Assembly: GCF_010731575.1 (NCBI RefSeq)
Contig: NZ_AP022617.1
Location: forward strand, 2,914,001-2,978,000
From: Mycolicibacterium monacense
GTDB lineage: Bacteria > Actinomycetota > Actinomycetes > Mycobacteriales > Mycobacteriaceae
Direction of reading: 5' to 3'
DNA: 64,000 nt
Both the position numbers and the translations under genes were made by a program. Positions 1 through 8,710 of the stretch are shown here, piece by piece. The stretch's first letter is position 1. Every line of letters begins with the position of its first letter. A model generated the notes under the pieces. The model did no database searches and was not told the origin of the DNA. It worked only from the letters and a program-made list of their open reading frames with translations.

Positions 1-293
1 ATGCGGTTGCGCCTCCGTTCGGCGTCGCGGCGCGCCCAGAAGATCCCCTTGACCGCGAGGTTGTCACTCTCGGTGCCACCGGCGCAGAAGATGATCTCCG
101 ACGGGCGCGCCCCCAGCAGCCCGGCCAGCGTCTCGCGGGCCTCCTCCATCCGGCGGCGGGCCAACCGACCCGCGCCGTGCAGTGAGGAGGCGTTGCCGAC
201 AGTGGTCAGCACAGCCGTCATCGCCTCGATGGCAGCGGGGTGCATCGGGGTGGTCGCGGCGTGGTCGAGGTAGACCGACTTCGGCGAGGTCAT
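1..293 (-). CDS. iscS: Cysteine desulfurase, N-terminal part (cut by window edge)
   Basis: The gene starts with ATG at 293 and runs off the left edge, so only the first 97 residues are visible. They show the class V aminotransferase start [11 protein letters not shown] (residues 9-19), [10 protein letters not shown] (34-43) and the cofactor-site motif GGTESDN (72-78), all typical of IscS/NifS. The enzyme uses pyridoxal phosphate to take sulfur from cysteine for Fe-S clusters and tRNA thiolation. In M. tuberculosis the equivalent (Rv3025c) is followed by mnmA, which would lie outside this window. The catalytic Lys and Cys are not in view. The assignment is secure from the motifs; the choice of IscS over SufS is supported by gene order. 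Confidence 0.93.
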   Translation of the reverse strand, partial: MTSPKSVYLDHAATTPMHPAAIEAMTAVLTTVGNASSLHGAGRLARRRMEEARETLAGLLGARPSEIIFCAGGTESDNLAVKGIFWARRDAERRRNR

Positions 294-340
294 GGCCCGT
301 CCAGGATAGCCGCCGACCGGGCACCGCCCGGATCGCCGGG

Positions 341-1177
341 TCAGGCGGCCAGGGCGTGGGCGGTCGCGGGCGCCGCCGCGCTGCGCCGCACGGCCGTTTC
401 GCAGCGGCTGGCCAGTTCGCGGCGGTCGTCGCCGGGCAACTGCAGCGATTCGACGCCGACGTGGCAGACCGTGCGACGGGCGGTGATCACACGCCGCACC
501 GAACCCAGCAGCGAGTCGTCGCCGACGAACGCGGGCACGGTGGACAACCGTCCGTCGTGGTGGCGGTAGGTCATGCTCAGCGGCTGCACCGGGCGGCCCG
601 CGTCTACGGCGGCCTGGAACATCGCGGGGCGGAAACGTCCGTAGCCCAGCCCGCACCAGGTGGTGCCCTCCGGGAACGCGACGACGGTGTGGCCCGCCCG
701 CAGCCGGTCGGTGACCGCGGCCACGACCGCGGGCAGCCGGCGCAGGCTTCCGCGGTCGATCGGGATGACCTTCATCAGCCGGACCACGGGTCCCAGTGCC
801 GGCCAGTCGACGAGGTCGGCGCGTGCGACGAACGATCCGGGCAGCACCGCGCCGATGGCGAAGATGTCCAGCCAGGACACGTGCCCGCTGACGACGAGCA
901 CACCCCGCAGGTTGCGGATGGGACCACCCGACACGGCGATCCGCACACCGAAGCTGCGCAGCATCAGACGGCAGTACGCCCGCTGCACGTGCCACCGGCC
1001 TGGCAGGGGCAGCGCCAGCAGCCAGACGGACGAGAACAGCGCCACGGCGGCGCAGACCCGCACGCCCGTGCGCACCGCCACCCACCACCGTCGCCCGGGC
1101 CGGTCGGCGCCGGCGGCTACGCAGCTCGCATCGCAGGTGGCGCGCTGCAGCCAGGCGTGTTCGGTCGTCAGCGTCAT
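341..1177 (-). CDS. Lysophospholipid acyltransferase (PlsC/1-acylglycerol-3-phosphate acyltransferase family)
   Basis: This 278-residue protein has an N-terminal hydrophobic helix (about residues 40-57) followed by a PlsC domain. The acyltransferase motif HX4D is seen as HVSWLD (99-104) and the glycerol-phosphate-binding motif as FPEGT (168-172). It should acylate a lysophospholipid or lyso-lipid at the membrane. The ATG at 1177 was chosen because it overlaps the stop of the upstream GNAT gene as ATGA; the longer open frame upstream reads through that gene. The pairing of a PlsC protein with a hemolysin-like GNAT resembles the OlsA/OlsB pair that makes ornithine lipids, but the actual lipid made here is unknown. 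It corresponds to Rv3026c by gene order. Confidence 0.85.
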   Translation of the reverse strand: MTLTTEHAWLQRATCDASCVAAGADRPGRRWWVAVRTGVRVCAAVALFSSVWLLALPLPGRWHVQRAYCRLMLRSFGVRIAVSGGPIRNLRGVLVVSGHVSWLDIFAIGAVLPGSFVARADLVDWPALGPVVRLMKVIPIDRGSLRRLPAVVAAVTDRLRAGHTVVAFPEGTTWCGLGYGRFRPAMFQAAVDAGRPVQPLSMTYRHHDGRLSTVPAFVGDDSLLGSVRRVITARRTVCHVGVESLQLPGDDRRELASRCETAVRRSAAAPATAHALAA

Positions 1178-2007
1178 GACGCCGACCCGGTCGCCGCCGA
1201 CACCGACCGCAGCCGGCGCAGGTAACGGGTGTCGGCGTGACGCTTGTCCAGCAGCGCCGGGAAGTCGCCGACCCCGAAGTCCGGATCGTGGGCGGGCTCC
1301 CCGCAGACCTGCGCTCCCAGCCGGAGATACCCGCGCATCAGCGGCGGCACGCCCGCCCGTACCGGCGGCGGGATGTCGTCGAGGCCGCGGCCGTCCACGA
1401 CCACCGGACGGTACGGGTACACGGTGTAGTGCTCGGGAGCGGCGTGCCTGCGCCGCACGAAGTCGCGCACACCGCGCACCTGGGTGCCGGCGGGTTCGCC
1501 GTCCGCACCGGCGATCGGCACCGATACGCAGCCGGTGACGTAGTCGTAGCCGCAGCGGTCGAGGTAGGCCAGGATGCCGGCCCACATGAGCAGCACCACG
1601 CCGCCGTTGCGGTGGTCGTGGCGGACGACGGCTCGGCCCATCTCGACCAGCGACGGCCGCAGCGGGTCGAGCGCGCGCACGTCGAACTCGGTGGCGGTGT
1701 AGAGGCCACCCGCGGCGATCGCCCCCGGCGGCGGCAGCATCCGGTAGCAGCCGACCAGCTCACCGGAGGTCTCCTCGCGCACCAACAGGTGGTCGCAGTA
1801 CTCGTCGAAGCGGTCGGCGTCCCGACCGTCGAGCGCCCCGGTGAGGGCGAATCCGGGTTCGGAGGTGAACACGTCGTGGCGCAGCCGCTGCGCGGCGGCG
1901 ATCAGGTCGGAATCGGTGGACAGCAGCAGCGAATACCGCGGAGTGTCCGCGGCCTTCGGGTGATCGGCGGCGATATCAGCGGCGATGAGGACAGATGCAG
2001 CGCTCAT
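1174..2007 (-). CDS. GNAT N-acyltransferase, hemolysin/OlsB-like (Acetyltransf_5)
   Basis: The 277-residue product has the layout of the OlsB/hemolysin-like GNAT family: RLRHDVF (41-47), [12 protein letters not shown] (65-76), GCYRMLPP (86-93), then a conserved block beginning LVEMGRAVV. Members of this family transfer an acyl group from acyl-ACP or acyl-CoA to an amine such as ornithine. The start at 2007 gives the expected family length; the open frame continues upstream to 2181 but that extension lacks family features and runs into the intergenic region. It overlaps the PlsC gene by 4 bp, so the two are translationally coupled and probably act on one lipid. It corresponds to Rv3027c. The substrate cannot be read from sequence. 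Confidence 0.8.
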   Translation of the reverse strand: MSAASVLIAADIAADHPKAADTPRYSLLLSTDSDLIAAAQRLRHDVFTSEPGFALTGALDGRDADRFDEYCDHLLVREETSGELVGCYRMLPPPGAIAAGGLYTATEFDVRALDPLRPSLVEMGRAVVRHDHRNGGVVLLMWAGILAYLDRCGYDYVTGCVSVPIAGADGEPAGTQVRGVRDFVRRRHAAPEHYTVYPYRPVVVDGRGLDDIPPPVRAGVPPLMRGYLRLGAQVCGEPAHDPDFGVGDFPALLDKRHADTRYLRRLRSVSAATGSAS

Positions 2008-2105
2008 ATCCAGCACCGTCGCCGAGCCGGTCAGCGCGGCGGCAAGCACCGCGTGACGTGTTCGTGCACGCTCGGTGACGAGTTTGTCGTTCCCCTGCCC
2101 GGGGG

Positions 2106-2927
2106 CTACATCACCGCGTGGCCCGCGTCGACCGGTAGCGCCGTTCCGGTGATGTAGCGCGCCTTCGGGCCGGCCAGCCACACGACGGCGTTGGCGACGT
2201 CCTCGGGTTCGACGAACGGGACGGGCAGCAGGTTGCCCGCCATGGCGTCGGAGGTCGGGTTCGCCGCGAACACGGTGGCCATGTGTTCGTTGAGGATCAT
2301 CGGGGTGCCGACACCGGTCGGGTGCACCGAGTTGACCCGGATATTGTGCGCCGCATACGCGTTGGCCGCCGAGCGCATCAGCCCGACGACGCCGTGTTTG
2401 GACGCCGCGTAGGCGAACATCGCGGCGCTGCCGTCGCCGCCGCGGCCGACCAGACCCTGCATGGAGCTGGTGAGGATCATCGACCCGCCGCGTCCCTTGC
2501 TGATGATGGAGGGAGCGGTGGCCGCGATGGTGTGCCAGACGCCGTTGAGGTTGGTGTCGACGATGTCGCGGTAGAGCTGTTCGTCGGTGGGGTCGGTCAG
2601 CCCGATCGCCACGACGCCGGCGTTGGCCACCACGATGTCCAGTTCACCCAGCTCGGCGGTCCCGGTGCGCACCGCGGCCTGCAGGTCGGACAGGCTGCGC
2701 ACGTCGGCGATCGCGGTCACCACCTGACGTCCTGCGGCCCGGACCAGATCGGCGGTCTCGTCGAGATCTTCCTTGGTCGCCAGGGGATACGGGATGGACT
2801 CGATGTCGGCGCAGCGGTCGATCGCGATGATGTCGGCGCCCTCGGCGGCCAGTGCCACCGCGTGGCAACGGCCCTGACCGCGGGCGGCGCCGGTCACCAG
2901 CGCGACGGTGTTGTCGAGTTCTCCCAT
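2106..2927 (-). CDS. Mycofactocin-coupled SDR-type oxidoreductase
   Basis: This is a 273-residue short-chain dehydrogenase. The cofactor motif is TGAARGQGR (12-20), NAG lies at 102-104, and the catalytic residues are Ser154/155, Tyr173 and Lys177. The phrase GAARGQGR-HA-LA-EGADIIAIDRC is characteristic of SDRs that hold a non-exchangeable NAD and pass electrons to mycofactocin in mycobacteria. The alcohol substrate is unknown. It lies alone between the GNAT gene and the etf genes, a place where M. tuberculosis has no gene as I recall, so it is probably an insertion relative to that backbone. Its promoter carries a TTGTACG half-site motif overlapping the -10, which suggests repression by a TetR-type protein not encoded next to it. 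Confidence 0.82.
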   Translation of the reverse strand: MGELDNTVALVTGAARGQGRCHAVALAAEGADIIAIDRCADIESIPYPLATKEDLDETADLVRAAGRQVVTAIADVRSLSDLQAAVRTGTAELGELDIVVANAGVVAIGLTDPTDEQLYRDIVDTNLNGVWHTIAATAPSIISKGRGGSMILTSSMQGLVGRGGDGSAAMFAYAASKHGVVGLMRSAANAYAAHNIRVNSVHPTGVGTPMILNEHMATVFAANPTSDAMAGNLLPVPFVEPEDVANAVVWLAGPKARYITGTALPVDAGHAVM

Positions 2928-2964
2928 GACCTGCCTTCGTTGCCGGTGGGTTGTCGGACCCTCG

Positions 2965-2982
2965 ACTATACAAACGTACAAA
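2965..2982 (-). promoter_or_regulatory. Promoter and putative operator of the mycofactocin-type SDR
   Basis: Read on the minus strand this is TTGTACGTTTGTATAGT. TATAGT (2970-2965) is a good -10 about 38 nt upstream of the SDR start. TTGTACG lies immediately upstream and would be covered by a bound repressor. A related palindrome, TTGTACGAACGTCCAA, lies upstream of the second SDR at 55661. The sharing of TTGTACG is seen directly; the repressor is inferred. Confidence 0.45.
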
Positions 2983-3026
2983 GTCCCGTCGTATCCGGAA
3001 AGGTCGGTACTCCTTGGCCGGCAATG

Positions 3027-3058
3027 CGAAAACCCCGGCACCGTGAGATGCCGGGGTT
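3027..3058 (-). terminator. Rho-independent terminator after etfBA
   Basis: A perfect 10-bp stem (3031-3040 with 3049-3058) and an 8-nt loop is followed on the minus strand by TTTTCGC. It lies 26 bp past the etfA stop codon and upstream of the SDR gene, so it separates etfBA transcription from the SDR. Confidence 0.8.
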
Positions 3059-3083
3059 CTCGGAGTCGATCAGGCCGAGTGGA

Positions 3084-4040
3084 TCAGCCCTTGCGCGCCT
3101 TGACCTTCTCGGTGAGCTGCGGGGTGACCTTGAACAGGTCCCCGACGATGCCGAGGTCGCTGATCTCGAAGATCGGCGCTTCCTCGTCCTTGTTCACCGC
3201 GATGATCGTCTTGCTGGTCTGCATACCGGCGCGGTGCTGGATCGCACCGGAGATGCCCAGCGCGATGTACAGCTGCGGCGAAACGGTCTTCCCGGTCTGG
3301 CCGACCTGGAACTGACCCGGGTAGTAGCCCGAGTCGACCGCCGCACGCGAGGCGCCGACCGCACCGCCGAGCGCGTCGGCGAGTTCCTCGACGATGCCGA
3401 AGTTCTCGGCACTGCCGACACCGCGGCCACCGGACACGACGACGGTCGCCTCGGTGAGCTCCGGGCGGTCGCCGGCGACGGCGGGTTCGCGCTTGGTGAT
3501 CTTCGTCGCGGTCTCGGCCTGTGCCGGCACCTCGACGTTGACGACCTCGCCGGCACCGTCGGCGGGCTCGGCGTCGATCGCACCTGCGCGCACGGTGATC
3601 ACCGGGGTGTCACCGGTGACCTCGGCCTCGACGGTGTAGGCGCCACCGAAGATCGAGTGGGTGGCCTTACCACCCTCTGCGACCGCGATGACGTCGGTCA
3701 GCACACCCGACCCGATGCGGGCCGCGAGCCGACCGGCGATCTCCTTGCCGTCCGCGGAGGCGGCCAGCAGGACACCGGCGGGGCTGTTCTCCTCGGCCAG
3801 CGCGGCGAGCACGTCGACCTGCGGGGTGACGAGGTAGTTCTCCGCGTCCTCGGACTCGGCGACGTAGATCTTCGCCGCACCGGCGGCCTTGAGGCCGTCG
3901 ACCAGCGGCTCGGCGGTGCCCGGCTTGCCCACCACGACGGCGGAGGGTTCGCCCAGGGCGCGAGCGGCGGTGATCAACTCGCTGGTGACCTTCTTGAGTG
4001 CACCTTCGGCGTGCTCCACGAGCACGAGTACTTCAGCCAT
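3084..4040 (-). CDS. etfA: Electron transfer flavoprotein alpha subunit
   Basis: The 318-residue protein is full length for EtfA/FixB. The C-terminal FAD-binding segment reads GYYPGQFQVGQTGK followed by LYIALGISGAIQHRAGMQ (257-274) and NKDEEAPIF, the family signature. With EtfB it forms the soluble FAD/AMP heterodimer that takes electrons from acyl-CoA dehydrogenases and passes them to ETF:quinone oxidoreductase. It follows etfB with a 40-bp gap in one operon and ends at a strong terminator. It corresponds to Rv3028c (fixB). Confidence 0.96.
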   Translation of the reverse strand: MAEVLVLVEHAEGALKKVTSELITAARALGEPSAVVVGKPGTAEPLVDGLKAAGAAKIYVAESEDAENYLVTPQVDVLAALAEENSPAGVLLAASADGKEIAGRLAARIGSGVLTDVIAVAEGGKATHSIFGGAYTVEAEVTGDTPVITVRAGAIDAEPADGAGEVVNVEVPAQAETATKITKREPAVAGDRPELTEATVVVSGGRGVGSAENFGIVEELADALGGAVGASRAAVDSGYYPGQFQVGQTGKTVSPQLYIALGISGAIQHRAGMQTSKTIIAVNKDEEAPIFEISDLGIVGDLFKVTPQLTEKVKARKG

Positions 4041-4080
4041 TGCTTTGTCTCTCGTTTCTCAAGTCCTGAAGAATGATCTG

Positions 4081-4881
4081 CTAGATGATTTTTTGAGCGA
4101 CCAGGTACTCGGCGACCTTGCTGCCGCCTTCGCCTTCGTCGGTGACCTTCTCGCCCGCGGTCTTCGGCGGCTTCGGCGTCGACGACAGCACCTTCGAACC
4201 GGCGTTCGCCACGCCGACCTCGTCGGACTCGACACCGATCTCGGCCAGAGTCAGGGTCGTGACTTCCTTCTTCTTGGCGGCCATGATGCCCTTGAAGGAC
4301 GGGAAGCGCGGCTCGTTGATCTTCTCGTTCACGCTGACCACCGCGGGCAGCGACGCCTCGAGGGTGAACACACCGTCGTCGGTCTCGCGCTCACCGGTGA
4401 CCTTGCCGTCGGCGACGGTGACCTTGCGCATGTGGGTCAGCTGCGGCAGACCCAGGTACTCGGCGATGATCGCCGGGACCGCACCGCCCGCACCGTCGGT
4501 CGCCTCGTTGCCGGCGATGACCAGCTCGGTGCCCTCGATGGCGCCCAGCGCGCGGGCCAGTGCCCACCCGGTCTGCACCATGTCCGAACCGTGCATACCC
4601 TCGTCGACCAGGTGCACGGCCTTGTCGGCGCCCATGGACAGCGCCTTGCGGATCGCCTCGGTCGCCCGCTCCGGGCCGGCGGTCAGCACGGTGACGGTGC
4701 CCTCGACCCCGTTGGCGGCTTCCTTCTCCTTGATGAGGAGCGCCTCTTCGACGGCACGCTCGTTGATCTCGTCGAGCACGGCGTCAGCGGCTTCCCGGTC
4801 CAACGTCCAATCGCTCTCGGAGAGCTTGCGCTCGGACCAGGTGTCAGGGACCTGTTTGATCAGGACCACGATGTTCGTCAT
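4081..4881 (-). CDS. etfB: Electron transfer flavoprotein beta subunit
   Basis: The 266-residue product begins MTNIVVLIKQVPDTWSE, the usual EtfB N-terminus, and contains the AMP-site loop GNEATDGAGGAVPAIIAEYLGLP that marks the beta subunit. It pairs with EtfA to carry electrons from fatty-acid and amino-acid oxidation. It is the first gene of the etfBA operon, transcribed leftward from a promoter region that also holds a 7-bp-arm palindrome (4954-4971). It corresponds to Rv3029c (fixA). The family assignment is secure. Confidence 0.96.
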   Translation of the reverse strand: MTNIVVLIKQVPDTWSERKLSESDWTLDREAADAVLDEINERAVEEALLIKEKEAANGVEGTVTVLTAGPERATEAIRKALSMGADKAVHLVDEGMHGSDMVQTGWALARALGAIEGTELVIAGNEATDGAGGAVPAIIAEYLGLPQLTHMRKVTVADGKVTGERETDDGVFTLEASLPAVVSVNEKINEPRFPSFKGIMAAKKKEVTTLTLAEIGVESDEVGVANAGSKVLSSTPKPPKTAGEKVTDEGEGGSKVAEYLVAQKII

Positions 4882-4953
4882 GAGATGGATCGTCCTCCTC
4901 GATGAGGCCGGCCGGCGGTCGGCCCGTTACCACGTTTTGTGAAACTGGCACCA

Positions 4954-4971
4954 TGTTACTCGTCAGTAACA
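4954..4971. promoter_or_regulatory. Palindromic operator in the etfB promoter
   Basis: TGTTACT-CGTC-AGTAACA is a perfect inverted repeat with 7-bp arms and a 4-bp spacer. Read leftward it overlaps TAACAT, a plausible -10 for etfB about 75 nt upstream of its start. The shape is typical of TetR-family operators linked to fatty-acid metabolism. The regulator is not encoded nearby and is unknown. Confidence 0.55.
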
Positions 4972-5074
4972 ACAGGTGGTTTGCAGGAACACCATAGCTG
5001 GTCGAAGTTCATGCGCCCGCCTCCCCTACCACCGTGAACCGTTCACGAACCGGCCACGACGGCGTCGCCTGGGT

Positions 5075-5080
5075 TAGCCT
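5075..5080 (+). promoter_or_regulatory. Leaderless -10 element before the MGLP methyltransferase
   Basis: TAGCCT lies exactly 7 nt before the ATG at 5088, so transcription would start at the start codon. No Shine-Dalgarno sequence is seen. This also supports 5088 over the upstream in-frame ATG at 5034. Confidence 0.5.
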
Positions 5081-5087
5081 GCCTGCG

Positions 5088-5867
5088 ATGAGCGCATTCG
5101 TTACCGGGCCGCGTGGGGGCGGCGACGAGACCCTCCCCCTCACCGGCGAGCGGACGATCCCCGGGCTGGCGGAGGAGAACTACTGGTTCCGCCGCCACGA
5201 GGTCGTCTACGCCCGCCTCGCGGACCGGTGCGCCGGCCGCGACGTGCTCGAGGCCGGATGCGGTGAGGGCTACGGGGCGGATCTGATCGCCGGGGTCGCA
5301 CGACGGGTGATCGCGCTGGACTACGACGAGGCGACCGTCGCGCACGTGCGCGCCCGCTACCCGCGGGTGGAGATCCACCACGGCAACCTCGCCGCTTTGC
5401 CACTGGTCGACGCGTCGGTCGACGTGGTGGTGAATTTCCAGGTGATCGAACATTTGTGGGATCAGCCACAATTCGTCGGCGAATGCCTGCGGGTGCTGCG
5501 GCCCGGGGGGTTGCTGCTGATGTCGACCCCGAACCGGATCACCTTCTCCCCCGGCCGGGACACCCCGGTCAACCCGTTCCACACCCGCGAACTCAACGCG
5601 GCCGAACTGACCGAATTGCTCACCACGGCCGGATTCGAGATGGAAGCGATGCTCGGGGTCTATCACGGGCCACGCCTGCGTGAACTGGACGCCCGCCACG
5701 GCGGGTCCATCATCGACGCGCAGATCGCCCGCGCGGTGGCCGATGCGCCGTGGCCGCAGGACCTCCTCGACGACGTCGCCGCGGTGCGCATCGACGACTT
5801 CGACCTGACCTCCGGAGAAGACATCGACGACAGCCTCGACCTGGTCGCGATCGCGGTGCGACCGTGA
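5088..5867 (+). CDS. SAM-dependent methyltransferase of the MGLP cluster
   Basis: The 259-residue protein has a class I methyltransferase fold with motif I VLEAGCGEGYGADL (53-66) and a later LRPGGLLLMSTPN segment. By order and sequence it is the Rv3030 homologue, placed by published genetic work in the methylglucose lipopolysaccharide locus, where sugar hydroxyls are O-methylated. ATG 5088 is preferred because of a TAGCCT box 7 nt upstream and the better match of MSAFV to the family N-terminus. It overlaps the next gene by 4 bp (GTGA), so the three genes at 5.1-8.7 kb form a coupled operon for an intracellular alpha-glucan-type polysaccharide. The exact hydroxyl methylated is not evident. Confidence 0.82.
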   Translation: MSAFVTGPRGGGDETLPLTGERTIPGLAEENYWFRRHEVVYARLADRCAGRDVLEAGCGEGYGADLIAGVARRVIALDYDEATVAHVRARYPRVEIHHGNLAALPLVDASVDVVVNFQVIEHLWDQPQFVGECLRVLRPGGLLLMSTPNRITFSPGRDTPVNPFHTRELNAAELTELLTTAGFEMEAMLGVYHGPRLRELDARHGGSIIDAQIARAVADAPWPQDLLDDVAAVRIDDFDLTSGEDIDDSLDLVAIAVRP

Positions 5868-7429
5868 GCGACGACGCTCGGGTACCGGGGCTGTTCACCC
5901 TCGTCCTGCACACGCATCTGCCGTGGCTGGCGCACCACGGCCGCTGGCCGGTCGGCGAGGAGTGGCTCTACCAGTCGTGGTCGGCGTCGTACCTGCCGCT
6001 GACGCGCGTGCTGCGCAGGCTGGCCGGCGAGGGCCGCGACCATCTGCTCACCCTCGGGATGACACCGGTGGTGACCGCTCAGCTCGACGACCCCTACTGC
6101 CTGACCGGGATGCACAGCTGGCTGGCGAACTGGCAGCTGCGGGCACTGGAGGCCGCCACCCTGCGCGCCTCCTCGGACACCACACCGGCGTGCACACCGG
6201 AAGCGTTGCGCGCCTTCGGTGTTCGCGAGCAGGGCGAGGCGGAGCTGGCGCTCGAGGAGTTCGCCACACTGTGGCGCCACGGCGGCAGTCCGCTGCTGCG
6301 TGAGCTCGTCGACGCGGGCACCGTCGAACTGCTGGGCGGGCCGCTGGCGCATCCGTTCCAGCCGTTGCTCAACCCCCGACTGCGGGAGTTCGCGCTGCGC
6401 GAAGGGCTCGCCGACGCCGGACAGCGCTTCGCGCACACCCCGCGCGGCATCTGGGCCCCGGAGTGCGCGTACGCCCCGGGCATGGAGGCCGACTATGCCG
6501 CGGCGGGCGTCGGCCACTTCATGGTCGACGGCCCGTCGCTGCACGGCGACACCGCGCTCGGCCGCCCCGTCGGCCACTCCGGCGTCGTCGCGTTCGGTCG
6601 CGACCTGCAGGTCAGCTACCGCGTGTGGTCGCCCAAGTCCGGCTATCCCGGCCACGCCGCCTACCGCGACTTCCACACCTACGACCACGTCACCGGGTTG
6701 AAGCCGGCGCGGGTCACCGGGCGCAACGTGCCGTCGTCGGCCAAAGCCCCATACGAACCGGACCGCGCCGACGCCGCCATCGACGCCCACGTCGCCGACT
6801 TCGTGCAGGTGGTGCGGCGGCGGCTGACGGACGAGAGCGAGCGGATCGGCCGCCCGGCGCACGTGGTCGCCGCCTTCGACACCGAACTGTTCGGCCACTG
6901 GTGGTACGAGGGGCCGGAGTGGCTGGCCCGCGTACTGCGGGCGCTGCCGGAAGCCGGTGTGCGGGTGGGCACGCTCAGCGATGCCGTCGACGGCGGATTC
7001 GTCGGCGCCCCAGTCGATCTGCCGCCCAGTTCGTGGGGTTCGGGTAAGGACTGGCAGGTCTGGGCCGGAGACCAGGTGACCGACTTCGTCCGACTCAACG
7101 CCGAGGTCGTCGACACCGCGCTCAGCACCGTCGACAAGGCGCTCACCCAGCGCGCGTCGGTGGGCAGCCCGACACCGCGGGACACCGTCGCCGACCAGAT
7201 CCTGCGCGAGACCCTGCTGACCGTCTCGAGCGACTGGCCGTTCATGGTGAGCAAGGACTCCGCGGCCGACTACGCCCGCTACCGCGCCCACCTGCACGCC
7301 CACGCGACCCGCGAGATCGCCGACGCACTCGCGGCCGGCCGGCGGGAGCAGGCCCAGCGCCTCGCCGACGGCTGGAACCGCGCCGACGGCCTGTTCGGCG
7401 CCCTCGACGCCCGCCGGTTACCGCGATGA
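5864..7429 (+). CDS. Glycoside hydrolase family 57, 1,4-alpha-glucan branching enzyme (DUF1957)
   Basis: The 521-residue protein is a GH57 member. HTHLPW (16-21) opens the catalytic barrel, the likely nucleophile is Glu200 in GIWAPECAY, and the likely acid/base is Asp339 in FDTELFGHWW. Family members make alpha-1,6 branches in glycogen-like polymers. The GTG start overlaps the methyltransferase stop as GTGA. It corresponds to Rv3031 of the MGLP locus, so it probably branches the glucan that is methylated and acylated by the neighbouring enzymes; a role in glycogen is also possible. The length agrees with the M. tuberculosis homologue. Confidence 0.88.
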   Translation: MSDDARVPGLFTLVLHTHLPWLAHHGRWPVGEEWLYQSWSASYLPLTRVLRRLAGEGRDHLLTLGMTPVVTAQLDDPYCLTGMHSWLANWQLRALEAATLRASSDTTPACTPEALRAFGVREQGEAELALEEFATLWRHGGSPLLRELVDAGTVELLGGPLAHPFQPLLNPRLREFALREGLADAGQRFAHTPRGIWAPECAYAPGMEADYAAAGVGHFMVDGPSLHGDTALGRPVGHSGVVAFGRDLQVSYRVWSPKSGYPGHAAYRDFHTYDHVTGLKPARVTGRNVPSSAKAPYEPDRADAAIDAHVADFVQVVRRRLTDESERIGRPAHVVAAFDTELFGHWWYEGPEWLARVLRALPEAGVRVGTLSDAVDGGFVGAPVDLPPSSWGSGKDWQVWAGDQVTDFVRLNAEVVDTALSTVDKALTQRASVGSPTPRDTVADQILRETLLTVSSDWPFMVSKDSAADYARYRAHLHAHATREIADALAAGRREQAQRLADGWNRADGLFGALDARRLPR

Positions 7430-7439
7430 AAGCCGTTGC

Positions 7440-8678
7440 GTGAGAATTCTTCTGGTCTCCTGGGAGTACCCACCGGTGGTCATCGGGGGGCTCGGAAGGC
7501 ATGTGCACCACCTCGCGACGGCGCTGGCCGCGGCCGGACACGAGGTCGTCGTGCTCAGCCGTCGACCGGCCGACACCGACCCCAGCACACACCCCACCAC
7601 CGACGAGGTCAGCGAGGGCGTGCGAGTGGTCGCCGCCGCCCACGACCCCCACGAGTTCGCGTTCGGACCCGACATGATGGCCTGGACGCTGGCCATGGGG
7701 CACGCGATGATCCGGGCCGGTCTGGCGATCAAGGACCACGGCCGGCCGTGGCGCCCCGAGGTCGTGCACGCCCACGACTGGCTGGTCGCCCATCCGGCGA
7801 TCACGCTCGCCGAATTCTTCGACGTGCCACTGGTTTCCACCATGCACGCCACCGAGGCGGGTAGGCACTCCGGTTGGGTGGCCGGCCCCATCAGCCGCCA
7901 GGTGCACGCGGTCGAGTCGTGGCTGGCGCGCGAATCCGATTCGCTGATCACCTGTTCGTCGTCGATGCGCGAGGAGATCACCGAACTGTTCGGGCCGGGC
8001 CTGCCGGAGATCCGGGTGATCCGCAACGGAATCGAAGCGCAGCGTTGGCCTTTCGCACAGCGCCGCCCCCGCAGCGGTCCCGCCCAGCTGCTATACCTCG
8101 GCCGTCTCGAATACGAGAAGGGTGTGCACGACCTGATCGCCGCGCTCCCGCGGATCCGCCGCACCCATCCCGGCACGACGCTGACCATCGCAGGCGACGG
8201 CACCCAGCTGGACTGGCTGATCGAACAGGCACGTAGGCACAAGGTGCGCAAGGCGGTGTCGTTCGCCGGTCGGCTCGACCACGACGGTCTCGTCGACATG
8301 CTGCACACCGCGGACGCGGCCGTGCTGCCCAGCCACTACGAACCGTTCGGCATCGTCGCCCTCGAGGCGGCCGCGACGGGAACACCGCTGGTGACCTCCA
8401 CCGCGGGCGGCCTCGGTGAGGCGGTCATCGACGGGGTGACGGGGGTGTCGTTCCCGCCCCGGGATGTCACGGGACTCGCTGCTGCGGTCCGCACCGTGCT
8501 CGACGACCCGGCCGCGGCCCAGCGGCGCGCGGTCGCGGCACGTGACCGGCTCACCTCCGAATTCGAATGGCACACCATCGCAGAGGAGACCTCACAGGTC
8601 TACATCGCCGCCAAACGCCGTGAGCGCGAACCGCTTCCGCGACTCCCGATTGTCGAGCGGGCGCTGCCCGACCGCTGA
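7440..8678 (+). CDS. GT4-family alpha-1,4-glucosyltransferase (MGLP/glycogen elongation)
   Basis: This 412-residue GT-B glycosyltransferase begins VRILLVSWEYPPVVIGGLG with a GTG start 10 bp after the GH57 stop. It carries the donor-site motif EX7E as EPFGIVALE (301-309), followed by the family 4 stretch GTPLV. It matches Rv3032, which elongates the alpha-1,4-glucan of methylglucose lipopolysaccharides and contributes to glycogen. A short ATG frame beginning at 7426 stops after five codons and is not the start. It is the last gene of the methyltransferase-branching enzyme-glycosyltransferase operon. Confidence 0.88.
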   Translation: MRILLVSWEYPPVVIGGLGRHVHHLATALAAAGHEVVVLSRRPADTDPSTHPTTDEVSEGVRVVAAAHDPHEFAFGPDMMAWTLAMGHAMIRAGLAIKDHGRPWRPEVVHAHDWLVAHPAITLAEFFDVPLVSTMHATEAGRHSGWVAGPISRQVHAVESWLARESDSLITCSSSMREEITELFGPGLPEIRVIRNGIEAQRWPFAQRRPRSGPAQLLYLGRLEYEKGVHDLIAALPRIRRTHPGTTLTIAGDGTQLDWLIEQARRHKVRKAVSFAGRLDHDGLVDMLHTADAAVLPSHYEPFGIVALEAAATGTPLVTSTAGGLGEAVIDGVTGVSFPPRDVTGLAAAVRTVLDDPAAAQRRAVAARDRLTSEFEWHTIAEETSQVYIAAKRREREPLPRLPIVERALPDR

Positions 8679-8710
8679 TTCGTGTCAGACCCTCCTGTCA
8701 TGATGGTGTC

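Noticed and set aside
2283..4076. Plus-strand open frame of 597 codons opposite the SDR and etfA
   Set aside because: It spans two genuine minus-strand genes and a terminator hairpin; composition is that of a shadow frame.
4938..4954. CRP-like site TGTGAAACTGGCACC near etfB
   Set aside because: Only the left half-site matches; the right half lacks TCACA.
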